Assembly: GCA_013332095.1 (NCBI GenBank)
Contig: JABENI010000015.1
Span: 1-64,000 of the forward strand
DNA length: 64,000 bases
DNA from: Candidatus Bathyoplasma sp. NZ
Lineage (GTDB): Bacteria; Bacillota_I; Bacilli_A; MAG-NZ
Reading direction: 5' to 3'
The notes under the pieces: generated by a model
Database searches by the model: none
What the model saw: only the letters and a program-made list of their open reading frames with translations
What the model was told of the DNA's origin: nothing
Made by a program: the position numbers and the translations under genes
Shown: positions 1 through 7,527 of the stretch, one piece after another
How positions within the stretch are numbered: position 1 is the stretch's first letter
Layout: each line of letters starts with the position of its first letter

Positions 1-1117
1 CATTTGGACTTACACCAAATTCTCCTGATGCTTCCGCTCCTAGACTACCTGAAGCTGATCTTTTACTTCGTCCATTTGGACTTACACCAAATTCTCCTGA
101 TGCTTCTGCTCCCAGACTGCCTGAAGCTGATCTTTTACTTCGTCCATTTGGACTTACACCAAATTCTCCTGATGCTTCTGCTCCCAGACTACCTGAAGCT
201 CCTCTTTTATTTTTTCCACTTGGATTTGTTCCGCCACCAGTTTTTGTTGAACTTCCTTTACTTGCGCTTAATTCACCTGAAGTTTCTGCTCCAAAACTAC
301 CTGTTGCTGATCTTTTACTTTGTCCACTTGAACTTCCTGCACCGCCAGTTTTTGTTGTACTTCCTTTACTCGCGCTTAATTCGCCTGAAGTTTCTGCTCC
401 ATATCCACCTGTAGCTGAACTTTTACTTTGTTCATTTGAATTTCCTGCACCACCAGCTTTTGTTGTGCTTTTTTTACTTGCACCTAATTCTCTTGAACAT
501 TCTGCGGCATAACTACCAGCACTTGCCATTTTACTGTTTCCACTTGATGCAGTGGCATTTCCAACACTACTGTTTTGCGTTGAATTTTTTTTACTTGCTC
601 CTAATTCTTTTGAAGACTCTGTTGCGTAACTAGCTGCTGCACCTGATCTTTTACTTTTAGCACTTGCATTTCCTAGATTACTAGCATTTGATGAACTTTT
701 TTTACTTGCTCCTAATTCTTTTGAAGATTCTGTTGCGTAACTAGCTGCTGCACCTGATCTTTTACTTTTAGCACTTGCATTTCCTAGATTACTAGCATTT
801 GATGAACTTTTTTTACTTGAAAGTTCTTTTGATGCTTCAACACCAAAATCTTGTTTTGAATTTTTTTTACTCGCACCTAGTTCATTTGAACATTCTACTC
901 CGGCATCTCTTTTTGCTTTTCTTAAATTCAAAGCAGTTCTTGTGGAATATCCACTAGCATTGCTTTTCTTTCTAATTTCGCTTGGAGTAGCGCTTTCACT
1001 ACCAAACTCACTGTCCTTTTTATTGGCGTTTACAATGTTTTGGTGTGCTTTTAATCCTTTTGAAGTTTTATCTTTAGAAAACTTCGTACTACCATACTCG
1101 TTGCTTTTTTTACTCAT
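1..1117 (-). CDS. SASP-like Ser/Ala/Gly/Lys-rich repeat protein (3'-truncated by window edge)
   Basis: The frame is open from an ATG at 1117 to the left edge, about 372 residues, with AGGAG placed correctly upstream. The protein starts MSKKSNEYGSTKF and is almost entirely Ser, Ala, Gly, Lys and Glu. A motif [F/Y/L]-[G/A]-x-E-x-S-x-E-[L/F] recurs about ten times (DFGVEASKEL, SYATESSKEL, GYGAETSGEL, SLGAEASGEF). Three last units are near-identical 24-residue (72 bp) repeats containing EASGEFGV, and two 37-residue units lie at about 590-830. The positional pattern FGxExxxE matches FGTEFASE of gamma-type SASPs, and EASGEFGV resembles the GPR site EIASEFGV of alpha/beta-type SASPs. There is no signal peptide or membrane segment. 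By inference it is a spore-core storage or DNA-associated protein. It is much longer than known SASPs, so convergent low-complexity sequence remains possible. Confidence 0.55.
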   Translation of the reverse strand, partial: MSKKSNEYGSTKFSKDKTSKGLKAHQNIVNANKKDSEFGSESATPSEIRKKSNASGYSTRTALNLRKAKRDAGVECSNELGASKKNSKQDFGVEASKELSSKKSSSNASNLGNASAKSKRSGAAASYATESSKELGASKKSSSNASNLGNASAKSKRSGAAASYATESSKELGASKKNSTQNSSVGNATASSGNSKMASAGSYAAECSRELGASKKSTTKAGGAGNSNEQSKSSATGGYGAETSGELSASKGSTTKTGGAGSSSGQSKRSATGSFGAETSGELSASKGSSTKTGGGTNPSGKNKRGASGSLGAEASGEFGVSPNGRSKRSASGSLGAEASGEFGVSPNGRSKRSASGSLGAEASGEFGVSPN

Positions 1118-1156
1118 GATATACTCCTTTTTTTCCACCAAAAAGTAGTCCATTAA

Positions 1157-1186
1157 TATTGTATCCTAACCTTCGAAAATTATTCT
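1157..1186 (-). promoter_or_regulatory. Possible forespore-type promoter of the SASP-like gene
   Basis: On the minus strand AGAATA (1186-1181) and TACAATA (1163-1157) are separated by 17 bp, upstream of the SASP-like start at 1117. The layout resembles sigma-F/G promoters (GAATA then CATnnTA-like). The -10 is imperfect, so this is only suggestive. It overlaps the end of the upstream small gene. Confidence 0.25.
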
Positions 1187-1410
1187 GAAGATATTTTTTT
1201 AATATTAAACACAATTTTAAAAATCAGTGGAAATACCACCAGAATAAACATTCCTAAAGTTATTAAAATATAGTAATTTGGATGTAAATCCAAAAGAAAA
1301 CCATCTCTTAAATAACTAATATTAAAAATCGCAAAAAGTAAAACACTCGGTAATATTAAATTATATAATATAAATATTGAGTTGAATAATTTAGTTAAAA
1401 CTTTAACCAT
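1180..1410 (-). CDS. Small two-TM membrane protein of unknown function
   Basis: A 76-residue protein whose start overlaps the 3' end of trmL by 8 bp, preceded by AAGGA about 11 bases upstream. Two hydrophobic segments are visible, roughly residues 9-29 and 46-69, separated by a short polar loop and followed by a Lys-rich tail. It is probably translationally coupled to trmL and lies last in a queG-trmL-orf operon. I do not recognise the family. Overlap with a real gene and a sensible hydropathy pattern support it as a real small gene, but no function can be assigned. Confidence 0.55.
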   Translation of the reverse strand: MVKVLTKLFNSIFILYNLILPSVLLFAIFNISYLRDGFLLDLHPNYYILITLGMFILVVFPLIFKIVFNIKKISSE

Positions 1411-1918
1411 TTTTGATAAAATCCTTTCCTTTCAATTCAACAGGTTCAAAAAATTCTAATTCCTGATAATCTTGTTGTTTTAAAGCTTCATAAACAATTA
1501 TTGCTACTACGTTACTTAAATTCAAACTTCTCACTTCTTTAGTCATTGGTAAACGGACACAGTTGTCGAAATTATCTTTTAAAATTTCTATCGGTATTCC
1601 GCTACTTTCTGCACCAAAAACAAAATATAAATCTTGAGTACTATCACTGTAATCACAATCACTTGGTTTTTTTTGCCCATATCTTGTTAAAAAGTAAAAA
1701 GTTCCTTGATTTTGCTCTTTAAATTGCTCCCAATTAGCATAAACTGCATAATTAGTCTTATCAACATAGTTAGCACCACTACGACGCACATTTTTTTTGT
1801 CTAAAGAAAATCCCAACGGCTCTATTAAGTGTAACTTGACATTAGTAGCTGCACAAGTTCTCATAATATTTCCTGTATTTTGTGGTATTTCTGGATTATA
1901 TAACACTACATGTATCAC
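1403..1918 (-). CDS. trmL: tRNA (cytidine/uridine-34 2'-O)-methyltransferase TrmL (SPOUT family)
   Basis: Transfers a methyl group from SAM to the 2'-OH of the wobble nucleotide in tRNA-Leu isoacceptors. At 171 residues it has the compact single-domain length of TrmL/CspR. Visible SPOUT motifs are NPEIPQNTGNIMRTC (8-22), the FGAESSGIP loop (101-109) and the knot helix SLNLSNVVAIIVYE (131-144). The start is a GTG at 1918 that overlaps the queG stop (TAGTG), with a GGGGG ribosome site just upstream. Its partner queG also acts on tRNA wobble modification, so the operon has a translation-fidelity theme. Confidence 0.93.
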   Translation of the reverse strand: MIHVVLYNPEIPQNTGNIMRTCAATNVKLHLIEPLGFSLDKKNVRRSGANYVDKTNYAVYANWEQFKEQNQGTFYFLTRYGQKKPSDCDYSDSTQDLYFVFGAESSGIPIEILKDNFDNCVRLPMTKEVRSLNLSNVVAIIVYEALKQQDYQELEFFEPVELKGKDFIKNG

Positions 1919-2760
1919 TATTTGTTCCCCCTATAATAATTTATTGCATCTAACATATAACTTTCTTTGCTTAAAACATATTTTAAATAATCATCAATAT
2001 TAATATTTTTATTTTTTGCATATAAAATTATATTTCTTTTAATTAAATTATGCCCTAACCAATAAAAAGCATATTCACTATATTTGTTAAATTCTTTTTT
2101 AGGACATTTCAACAAATCAAAAATGTTGATATCTAATTTTTGATGTTGGTCTAAAATATTTTTATTATTATTTTGTGGACAAACTTTTTGACAAGTATCA
2201 CAACCATATATTCGTGTTACTTTTTGATAGTCGAATTTTTTTTTCCTTTGTAAAGAACCTGCTAAACATTTATTATAAACATCTCCAATTGCTTGAGTAG
2301 GACAATGTTTGACGCATAAATTACATTTTAAACAAGATTTCAAACTGCTCTTATCAACTTCAAATTTATAATCAGTAAAAATGTTTCCGATAACGATGTA
2401 AGTACCGTATTTTTCTGCTGTAATTAACTCATTCGTTGAATAATGCCCAATTCCTGCCAAATAAGCACATAATTTATCATCAACTGGTCCGTTGTCAACA
2501 AAACTAACTGATTGAGCATCAATTAACTTTTCTATTACCGATAAGTGTTCTTTAACCAGGTAATGATAATCTTTACCAGTGGCATACGAAGCTACAACAT
2601 TTTCAGACCTATTTACCGGCATTGCGATTGAAACGATACTTTTAGCAAATTCAAAATCAGACTTAAACTTCGATTTATTGTTTAATTTATAATTTTCATA
2701 ACTAGTAAATCCAACTAATAAGCCATTATTTTCAGCATATTTAATTATTCTTGCTTTCAT
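1918..2760 (-). CDS. queG: Epoxyqueuosine reductase QueG (short form)
   Basis: Catalyses the last step of queuosine synthesis, reducing epoxyqueuosine in tRNA using cobalamin and two 4Fe-4S clusters. Cluster ligands are visible as C143-x2-C-x2-C-x3-CP (CLKCNLCVKHCP) and C187-x2-C-x3-CP (YGCDTCQKVCP). The N-terminal half carries the DUF1730-like region with a HY-containing segment near residues 107-120. The protein has 280 residues against roughly 380 for the long form, so it lacks the C-terminal HEAT-like extension; short forms occur in Firmicutes. It is translationally coupled to trmL. Confidence 0.9.
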   Translation of the reverse strand: MKARIIKYAENNGLLVGFTSYENYKLNNKSKFKSDFEFAKSIVSIAMPVNRSENVVASYATGKDYHYLVKEHLSVIEKLIDAQSVSFVDNGPVDDKLCAYLAGIGHYSTNELITAEKYGTYIVIGNIFTDYKFEVDKSSLKSCLKCNLCVKHCPTQAIGDVYNKCLAGSLQRKKKFDYQKVTRIYGCDTCQKVCPQNNNKNILDQHQKLDINIFDLLKCPKKEFNKYSEYAFYWLGHNLIKRNIILYAKNKNINIDDYLKYVLSKESYMLDAINYYRGNK

Positions 2761-2845
2761 AATTTATTCCTAACTATATTCTTTACTTTTTTTACAAATA
2801 AATTCTTTTTTTTTAATATCACAAAAAAATTACTAATTTTAATTT

Positions 2846-3616
2846 CTATCCTTTTGGATGAAATTCTAATTTTAACAAATAACCATAAACAAGAAACATT
2901 CTTATCGCATAGGTAGCGGCAAAAATTGTTGGATAGTAACTAATCCCCAAAAAACCAACTATCATTGCGGCAATTCCCGGCAAAATGGTTAAAACTGAAG
3001 CAATTCTGATACTTTGTTTTAAGTTGATAACTTTTCCTTTTCGTTCACGATTTACCATTAACAACAATAATCCCATTATCATAGTATATATACTATAAGT
3101 CATAATGTTGCTGAAGAAAATATTTTTATAATAAATAGGTTTAGTTTCTTCTAAAGCTTTGTCTAATAAAACTCCTGCTTTTGTTTCAGCATTTTCATTA
3201 GAAAAATCAAGCGGATGATCTTTATAATACAATTTTAAAGTTGATCTTTCTTTTCCTTCTACTGAATATATCACCAAATACTCTTCTGTTAAAGAAATAT
3301 AATTCCCACTGCCTTCTGTACCGTCTAAAATTAATTTATAATCAGTTAATTGCTGATTTTCTTTAGTAGTACATACTAGGTTGTCATCTTTTATCGTACA
3401 CGGTAAATCTTGTTCGTACATTTCTATTACGTTGGATTTTAACTTTGGATAAGTACTAATCATCTCCGTAGAAGTTAAATTGTAATTAAAAAGTATTGCT
3501 GGTGCACTGATAAATGTTGCAGTAATTAAAATAAAAATAAGAATATAAAATGTTTTTACCTTGACAAAACCTAGTACGGCATTATTATCATACATTGCTC
3601 TTATAAAATTCTTCAT
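2846..3616 (-). CDS. DUF1189-family membrane protein
   Basis: A 256-residue membrane protein with one N-terminal TM segment (about 24-46), a ~110-residue extracytoplasmic part containing CTIKDDNLVC and the TDYKLILDGTEGS region, then four C-terminal hydrophobic segments. This TM-ectodomain-multi-TM layout and the sequence around YKLILD fit DUF1189. The function of the family is not known. An AGGTC-type ribosome site precedes the ATG. It appears monocistronic, separated by a terminator from the LysM gene upstream. A second gene of the same architecture occurs at 25697-26527. Confidence 0.75.
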   Translation of the reverse strand: MKNFIRAMYDNNAVLGFVKVKTFYILIFILITATFISAPAILFNYNLTSTEMISTYPKLKSNVIEMYEQDLPCTIKDDNLVCTTKENQQLTDYKLILDGTEGSGNYISLTEEYLVIYSVEGKERSTLKLYYKDHPLDFSNENAETKAGVLLDKALEETKPIYYKNIFFSNIMTYSIYTMIMGLLLLMVNRERKGKVINLKQSIRIASVLTILPGIAAMIVGFLGISYYPTIFAATYAIRMFLVYGYLLKLEFHPKG

Positions 3617-3670
3617 ATTTTTGACCTCCGTTTTCTAAGTTATTTTAACATAAAAAAACAATTAAAAGAA

Positions 3671-3695
3671 AAAAAAAACGAAAATTTTTCCGTTT
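3671..3695 (-). terminator. Rho-independent terminator after the LysM gene
   Basis: On the minus strand AAAACG...CGTTTTTTTT forms a hairpin followed by a T run, starting directly after the stop codon at 3696. Confidence 0.6.
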
Positions 3696-4355
3696 TTATT
3701 TTACATATATCGTACTCCCAGGAATTAGCCAAGTTTCTGAGTTCATTTCAATTACTTCTTTTGCCGTCATGCCCGTTTTACTTAAAATTGTATCAACAGT
3801 GTCCTGCTCTAAAATAAGACAGGTCGATTTCCCAATTGGAATTTTGACCGTTTGTTCTGGCGCTAGTAAATAATTTAAAACATCATTATACATCAGTAAA
3901 AGATTAGTTGACACACCAAACTGATTAGCAACACTTTGTAACGTATCTCCTTGCTTAGTAAAATACTCCTTATAATACATTCCATCTTCTTCTTTGTAAG
4001 GAACTAAAATCGCCTGATTAGGATATATTACTGTATTATCTAAATTATTTATTTTTATTAATTCTTCTACAGTTGTCCCATACTTTTCAGCAATTTTGTA
4101 CAAATTATCTCCTTGCGCAACCAGATATTCTTGATAATCACCATTGGGAAGCATTAACGTTTGCCCGGCGTAAACTGTCGTTGAACTTAAATTGTTAGCA
4201 TTCATTAATTCTTCTATCGTTGTATTATACATAATCGCTATATCAGCTATCGTTTCACCCTGTTTTACTACATGGCTATCCTGATCTCTTAAAACACCAG
4301 AATCATATCTAGGAGCATAATAACCATTACTATTAAACATATCAAATCTATTCAT
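3696..4355 (-). CDS. Multi-LysM protein without signal peptide (SafA/SpoVID-like role possible)
   Basis: The 219-residue protein has about 27 N-terminal residues followed by three clear LysM domains (start motifs HVVKQGETI, YLVAQGDNL, YFTKQGDTL, each ending in a ...LP/VPY/IPI strand) and a fourth degenerate LysM-like unit (about 177-219). LysM domains bind N-acetylglucosamine polymers such as peptidoglycan. No signal peptide or TM segment is seen, which is odd for a wall protein but normal for spore-coat morphogenetic LysM proteins made in the mother cell. The start is supported by AGGAGGT 7 bases upstream. The spore role is an inference from missing secretion signal plus other spore-type genes in the window. 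Confidence 0.75.
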   Translation of the reverse strand: MNRFDMFNSNGYYAPRYDSGVLRDQDSHVVKQGETIADIAIMYNTTIEELMNANNLSSTTVYAGQTLMLPNGDYQEYLVAQGDNLYKIAEKYGTTVEELIKINNLDNTVIYPNQAILVPYKEEDGMYYKEYFTKQGDTLQSVANQFGVSTNLLLMYNDVLNYLLAPEQTVKIPIGKSTCLILEQDTVDTILSKTGMTAKEVIEMNSETWLIPGSTIYVK

Positions 4356-4499
4356 TTTCTACCTCCTAACTATCTATATGTTAAAAGTTTAAAAATGTTA
4401 ATGCATAAGTCTAATTATTTATAAAATTTGGTTCTCATAACACTTTTAATTCACCTATTTTTTAGCAGATAAAATGGTGCTTTTTTAAAAGACATTCAA

Positions 4500-6428
4500 C
4501 TATTTTTTCACTCTATCTTTAATCTCTTTTAAAATCATCGTCTTAAACTGCTGATATTTCACAGTCACTTGCTGGTCTGAACCGTATTTACGGTAGGTGA
4601 TTAAATTCTCATCTTTTTCTTTATCGCCAACAACTAACTGATAAGGAATTTTCTTTGTTTGAGCTTCCCGAATTTTATAGCCTAACTTTTCTTCTCTACT
4701 ATCAATTTCAATTCTTACTCCTAAATCAAATAAATCTTCATAAATTGTTTCACAGTAGCTCAAGTGAACATTGTTATTGACCGGTATCAATTTTACTTGT
4801 TCAGGAGCTAACCAAGTAGGAAAAGCACCTCGATATTGTTCTATTAAAATACTCATCAATCTTTCCCAAGTAGAAATTAATCCCCGGTGTATTACTATTG
4901 GTTTTTCCTTTTTACCCGTTTGAGAAATATAATTTAAATCAAATCTAACCGGTAGTAAAAAGTCCAGTTGAACAGTGCTCATTGTAATAACATGTCCCAT
5001 CATTGTCCGTACTTGCACATCAATTTTAGGTCCATAAAATGCTGCCTCTCCCAATTCTTCTCGGTACTCTACTCCCATTTCATCTAATATTTCACGCATC
5101 ATATTTTCTGCTTTGTCCCACAGTTGGTCATCATCGTGATATTTATCTTTATCTTTATCTCTCAAAGCTAATTCCAAATATTCAATTTCTAATCCCAAAT
5201 CATTTATAACTTTATCGATTAACTTATAAGCTGCTTTTACTTCATCTTTAATTTGGTCTTGTCGAACAAAAATATGAGCATCTGTTAAGGTCATTGCTCT
5301 AACTCTTTCTAATCCTGTTAAAGCACCACTGGCCTCATATCGATGTTGAGTTACGATTTCCGCATATCTAATCGGTAGATCACGGTAACTTCGCAAATCA
5401 GATTTATATATTAGCATATGATGGGGACAACTCATCGGCCTCAACACAAATTCTTCGCCATCTCTTTCCATTAATGGAAACATATTTTCTCGGTAATTTG
5501 CCCAGTGTCCGCTAGTCTCATACAACCATTTAGTTCCTAACATCGGCGTAGCTACATGTAAATAACCTGCTTTTCTTTCCACCTCATAAACGTAGTTTTC
5601 TAACTCTTTTCTAATCGCGTATCCTTTTGGCAGTAACAGCGGTAATCCTTGTCCAGCATCGGGAACAATTTCAAACAGCCTTAATTCTTTCCCAATTTTA
5701 CGATGATCGAATTTTTTTCTTTCTTCTAAAATTTTTAAATGATTTTCTAAATCTTCTTTACTAAACCAGCTAGTTCCATAAATACGTTGTAACTGCTCAT
5801 TTTTTACATCTCCGCGCCAATAGGCTCCAGCTATACTCAGCAATTTAAAATGTTTAATCTGCTTAGTATTTCCCAGATGACCACCTCTACACAAATCAGT
5901 GAATTCTCCTTGAGTATAAGTAGAGATTTCTTCGCCACTAGGTAGGGCACTTATCAGTTCAGTCTTATATTTATCACCTTTAAAGAAAGTTAACGCCTCT
6001 TCTCTTGTCAGTACTTTCCTCATCATCTCTAAAGCAGAGCCGACAATACGGCTCATCTCTTTTTCTAATCTTTTTAAATCTTCCTCTTTAATCGGTTCAC
6101 CGTTAGTATTTACATCGTAGTAAAATCCTTCTTTAATATCCGGTCCTACTCCAAATGTTGATTTAGGAAATAAGTTTTTAATTGCTTGCGCTAGTAAATG
6201 AGCTGAACTGTGGTTTAAAACACTAAACGCTTCTTGGTCTTTTTTTGTTACTATTTTAATCTTACCATCTGCGAGAATCGGTCTGTTTAAATCGTATAAT
6301 TCTCCGTTTACGTATCCTGCTACACTTGCTTTTTTTAATCCACTTGAAATAGAGCCAGCTATTTTTTCCACTGTCACATTTTTTTCAAATTCTTTAATAT
6401 TTCCATCAGGAAAAGTTATTTTAATCAT
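4500..6428 (-). CDS. thrS: Threonyl-tRNA synthetase
   Basis: Charges tRNA-Thr with threonine. The 642-residue length is standard for the bacterial enzyme. Seen in order: N-terminal TGS domain (1-60), the editing domain with HSSAHLLAQAI and CRGGHLGNT, the class II catalytic core (motif 2 around RPMSCPHHML), and the C-terminal anticodon-binding domain ending in the QLVVGDKE region. AGGAGG precedes the ATG. It is transcribed alone from a strong promoter through a T-box leader, so expression should respond to uncharged tRNA-Thr. Confidence 0.98.
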   Translation of the reverse strand: MIKITFPDGNIKEFEKNVTVEKIAGSISSGLKKASVAGYVNGELYDLNRPILADGKIKIVTKKDQEAFSVLNHSSAHLLAQAIKNLFPKSTFGVGPDIKEGFYYDVNTNGEPIKEEDLKRLEKEMSRIVGSALEMMRKVLTREEALTFFKGDKYKTELISALPSGEEISTYTQGEFTDLCRGGHLGNTKQIKHFKLLSIAGAYWRGDVKNEQLQRIYGTSWFSKEDLENHLKILEERKKFDHRKIGKELRLFEIVPDAGQGLPLLLPKGYAIRKELENYVYEVERKAGYLHVATPMLGTKWLYETSGHWANYRENMFPLMERDGEEFVLRPMSCPHHMLIYKSDLRSYRDLPIRYAEIVTQHRYEASGALTGLERVRAMTLTDAHIFVRQDQIKDEVKAAYKLIDKVINDLGLEIEYLELALRDKDKDKYHDDDQLWDKAENMMREILDEMGVEYREELGEAAFYGPKIDVQVRTMMGHVITMSTVQLDFLLPVRFDLNYISQTGKKEKPIVIHRGLISTWERLMSILIEQYRGAFPTWLAPEQVKLIPVNNNVHLSYCETIYEDLFDLGVRIEIDSREEKLGYKIREAQTKKIPYQLVVGDKEKDENLITYRKYGSDQQVTVKYQQFKTMILKEIKDRVKK

Positions 6429-6444
6429 TTTTATTCCTCCTTAT

Positions 6445-6655
6445 AAAATAAAAACGCCCTTAAATTCTAAGGACGAAATTTTTTCGTGGTACCACCTTAG
6501 TTCTAGTCTCCTAGCACTCAATACTCTTAACGCGAGTTCTACGTGATTTATTAATCAAGTTCAAAGGTAGTAATTAACAAAGTAAATACCAGCTCTCAGC
6601 ACCGCTAGTTCTCTTAAATTTAACTTTTATTAATCTTGTCCTTCTCATTGCTTTA
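6445..6655 (-). ncRNA. T-box leader (tRNA-Thr sensing) of thrS
   Basis: The minus strand contains the hallmark T-box sequence AAGGTGGTACCACG (6498-6485), which pairs with the tRNA acceptor end. It is followed by a competing terminator at 6476-6451. Upstream lies a Stem I region with GAGAGCUGG, and a plausible specifier region around UACUACCUUUGAAC offers ACC or ACU, both Thr codons. The leader sits between a consensus promoter and thrS, consistent with tRNA-dependent antitermination. The exact specifier triplet is inferred, not proven. Confidence 0.93.
6451..6476 (-). terminator. T-box attenuator terminator
   Basis: Minus-strand CGTCCTTA-GAATT-TAAGGGCG followed by TTTTTATTTT makes an 8-bp stem plus T run. 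Its left arm overlaps the sequence downstream of the T-box motif, so it competes with the antiterminator. Confidence 0.85.
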
Positions 6656-6683
6656 AGTATAAACTAGTTATTGTTTTTGTCAA
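6656..6683 (-). promoter_or_regulatory. Sigma-A promoter of thrS
   Basis: TTGACA (6683-6678) and TATACT (6661-6656) are separated by 16 bp on the minus strand, just before the T-box leader and immediately after the dnaI stop codon. Confidence 0.8.
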
Positions 6684-6684
6684 G

Positions 6685-7527
6685 TTAATTACGCCAATTC
6701 TTGCCATTCAATTCCAGACTTTTAGACAAATTTCTGATTCTTTCCATAAGTCTAACTACTTTCACGCTATCTGCTACCCTACTACTAAACGATTTCTCTA
6801 AGTGGTCAATCGTATAATTGCTTCCGAAAAAGACCGTTTTGTTATGGTCCATCCGGTACTGTAATATCGGCATTAGCACTTGGTCTCGGTACCAATCAGA
6901 TTGAATCCCCTCATCACCAAAATCATCTAAAATTAACAGATCGACTTTTTTTAAATTTTCCACTGTTTTCTCTAAAGTATTGTTTGTAAAAGTATCTTTA
7001 ATTTTTCTAACAAAATCAGGGTAATTGATATATTTTACTGTTTTCTTTGATGCTGCTTTATTGGCTAGGACAGTTAATATTCTCGTTTTTCCTATTCCTG
7101 GTTTACCGTGCAAATACAATCCTTTAGTATTATTTCCCTCCAAGTATTTTTTAATGTATGACGCGACTTTTTTTCGCTCTTCATTGGTATCAAATGAAAT
7201 AATATCACTATTTAAGTCACTCTGTTTATGAAATTTATTTTTTTGGGAGTATTTACATTCTTGAAAGTCTAATTGAATTCTTTTATTGTAGACTAATTTT
7301 GGTTGATAACCTTTAATAACCATCACACAGTCATCGATCTTTTTACAATTCACACAATTATTGATTTCATTGTTGAATCTCATAAAATTAGTAGTACTTT
7401 TTTCAACTATTTCAGGAGGAATTTTATTCTTTAAGATGAAATTTTTAATTTCAATATTATTCAACAAATCACTTTGAACTTCTTTTTTAGAATATTTAGT
7501 TTTGATAAAATCACTCATTTTTTTCAT
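6685..7527 (-). CDS. dnaI: Primosomal protein DnaI (helicase loader)
   Basis: AAA+ ATPase that loads the replicative helicase onto DNA with DnaB and DnaD. The N-terminal domain has four Cys (about residues 58, 61, 67, 91) that match the zinc-binding helicase-contact domain. The C-terminal ATPase has Walker A GKPGIGKT (about 141-148) and Walker B LLILDDFGDE. I place the start at 7527 (MKKMSDF), seven bases after AGGAG; a longer in-frame start at 7542 would contain its own ribosome site. The gene overlaps the end of dnaB, implying coupling. The thrS promoter begins right after its stop. Confidence 0.93.
   Translation of the reverse strand: MKKMSDFIKTKYSKKEVQSDLLNNIEIKNFILKNKIPPEIVEKSTTNFMRFNNEINNCVNCKKIDDCVMVIKGYQPKLVYNKRIQLDFQECKYSQKNKFHKQSDLNSDIISFDTNEERKKVASYIKKYLEGNNTKGLYLHGKPGIGKTRILTVLANKAASKKTVKYINYPDFVRKIKDTFTNNTLEKTVENLKKVDLLILDDFGDEGIQSDWYRDQVLMPILQYRMDHNKTVFFGSNYTIDHLEKSFSSRVADSVKVVRLMERIRNLSKSLELNGKNWRN

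Noticed and set aside
4-414. Leu/Phe-rich open frame on the plus strand, repeated like a gene
   Set aside because: It is the antisense shadow of the SASP-like repeats; it lacks a ribosome site, and its repeats mirror those of the minus-strand gene.
1-830. CRISPR array
   Set aside because: The repeats are contiguous, coding, of 72 and 111 bp and lack spacers.
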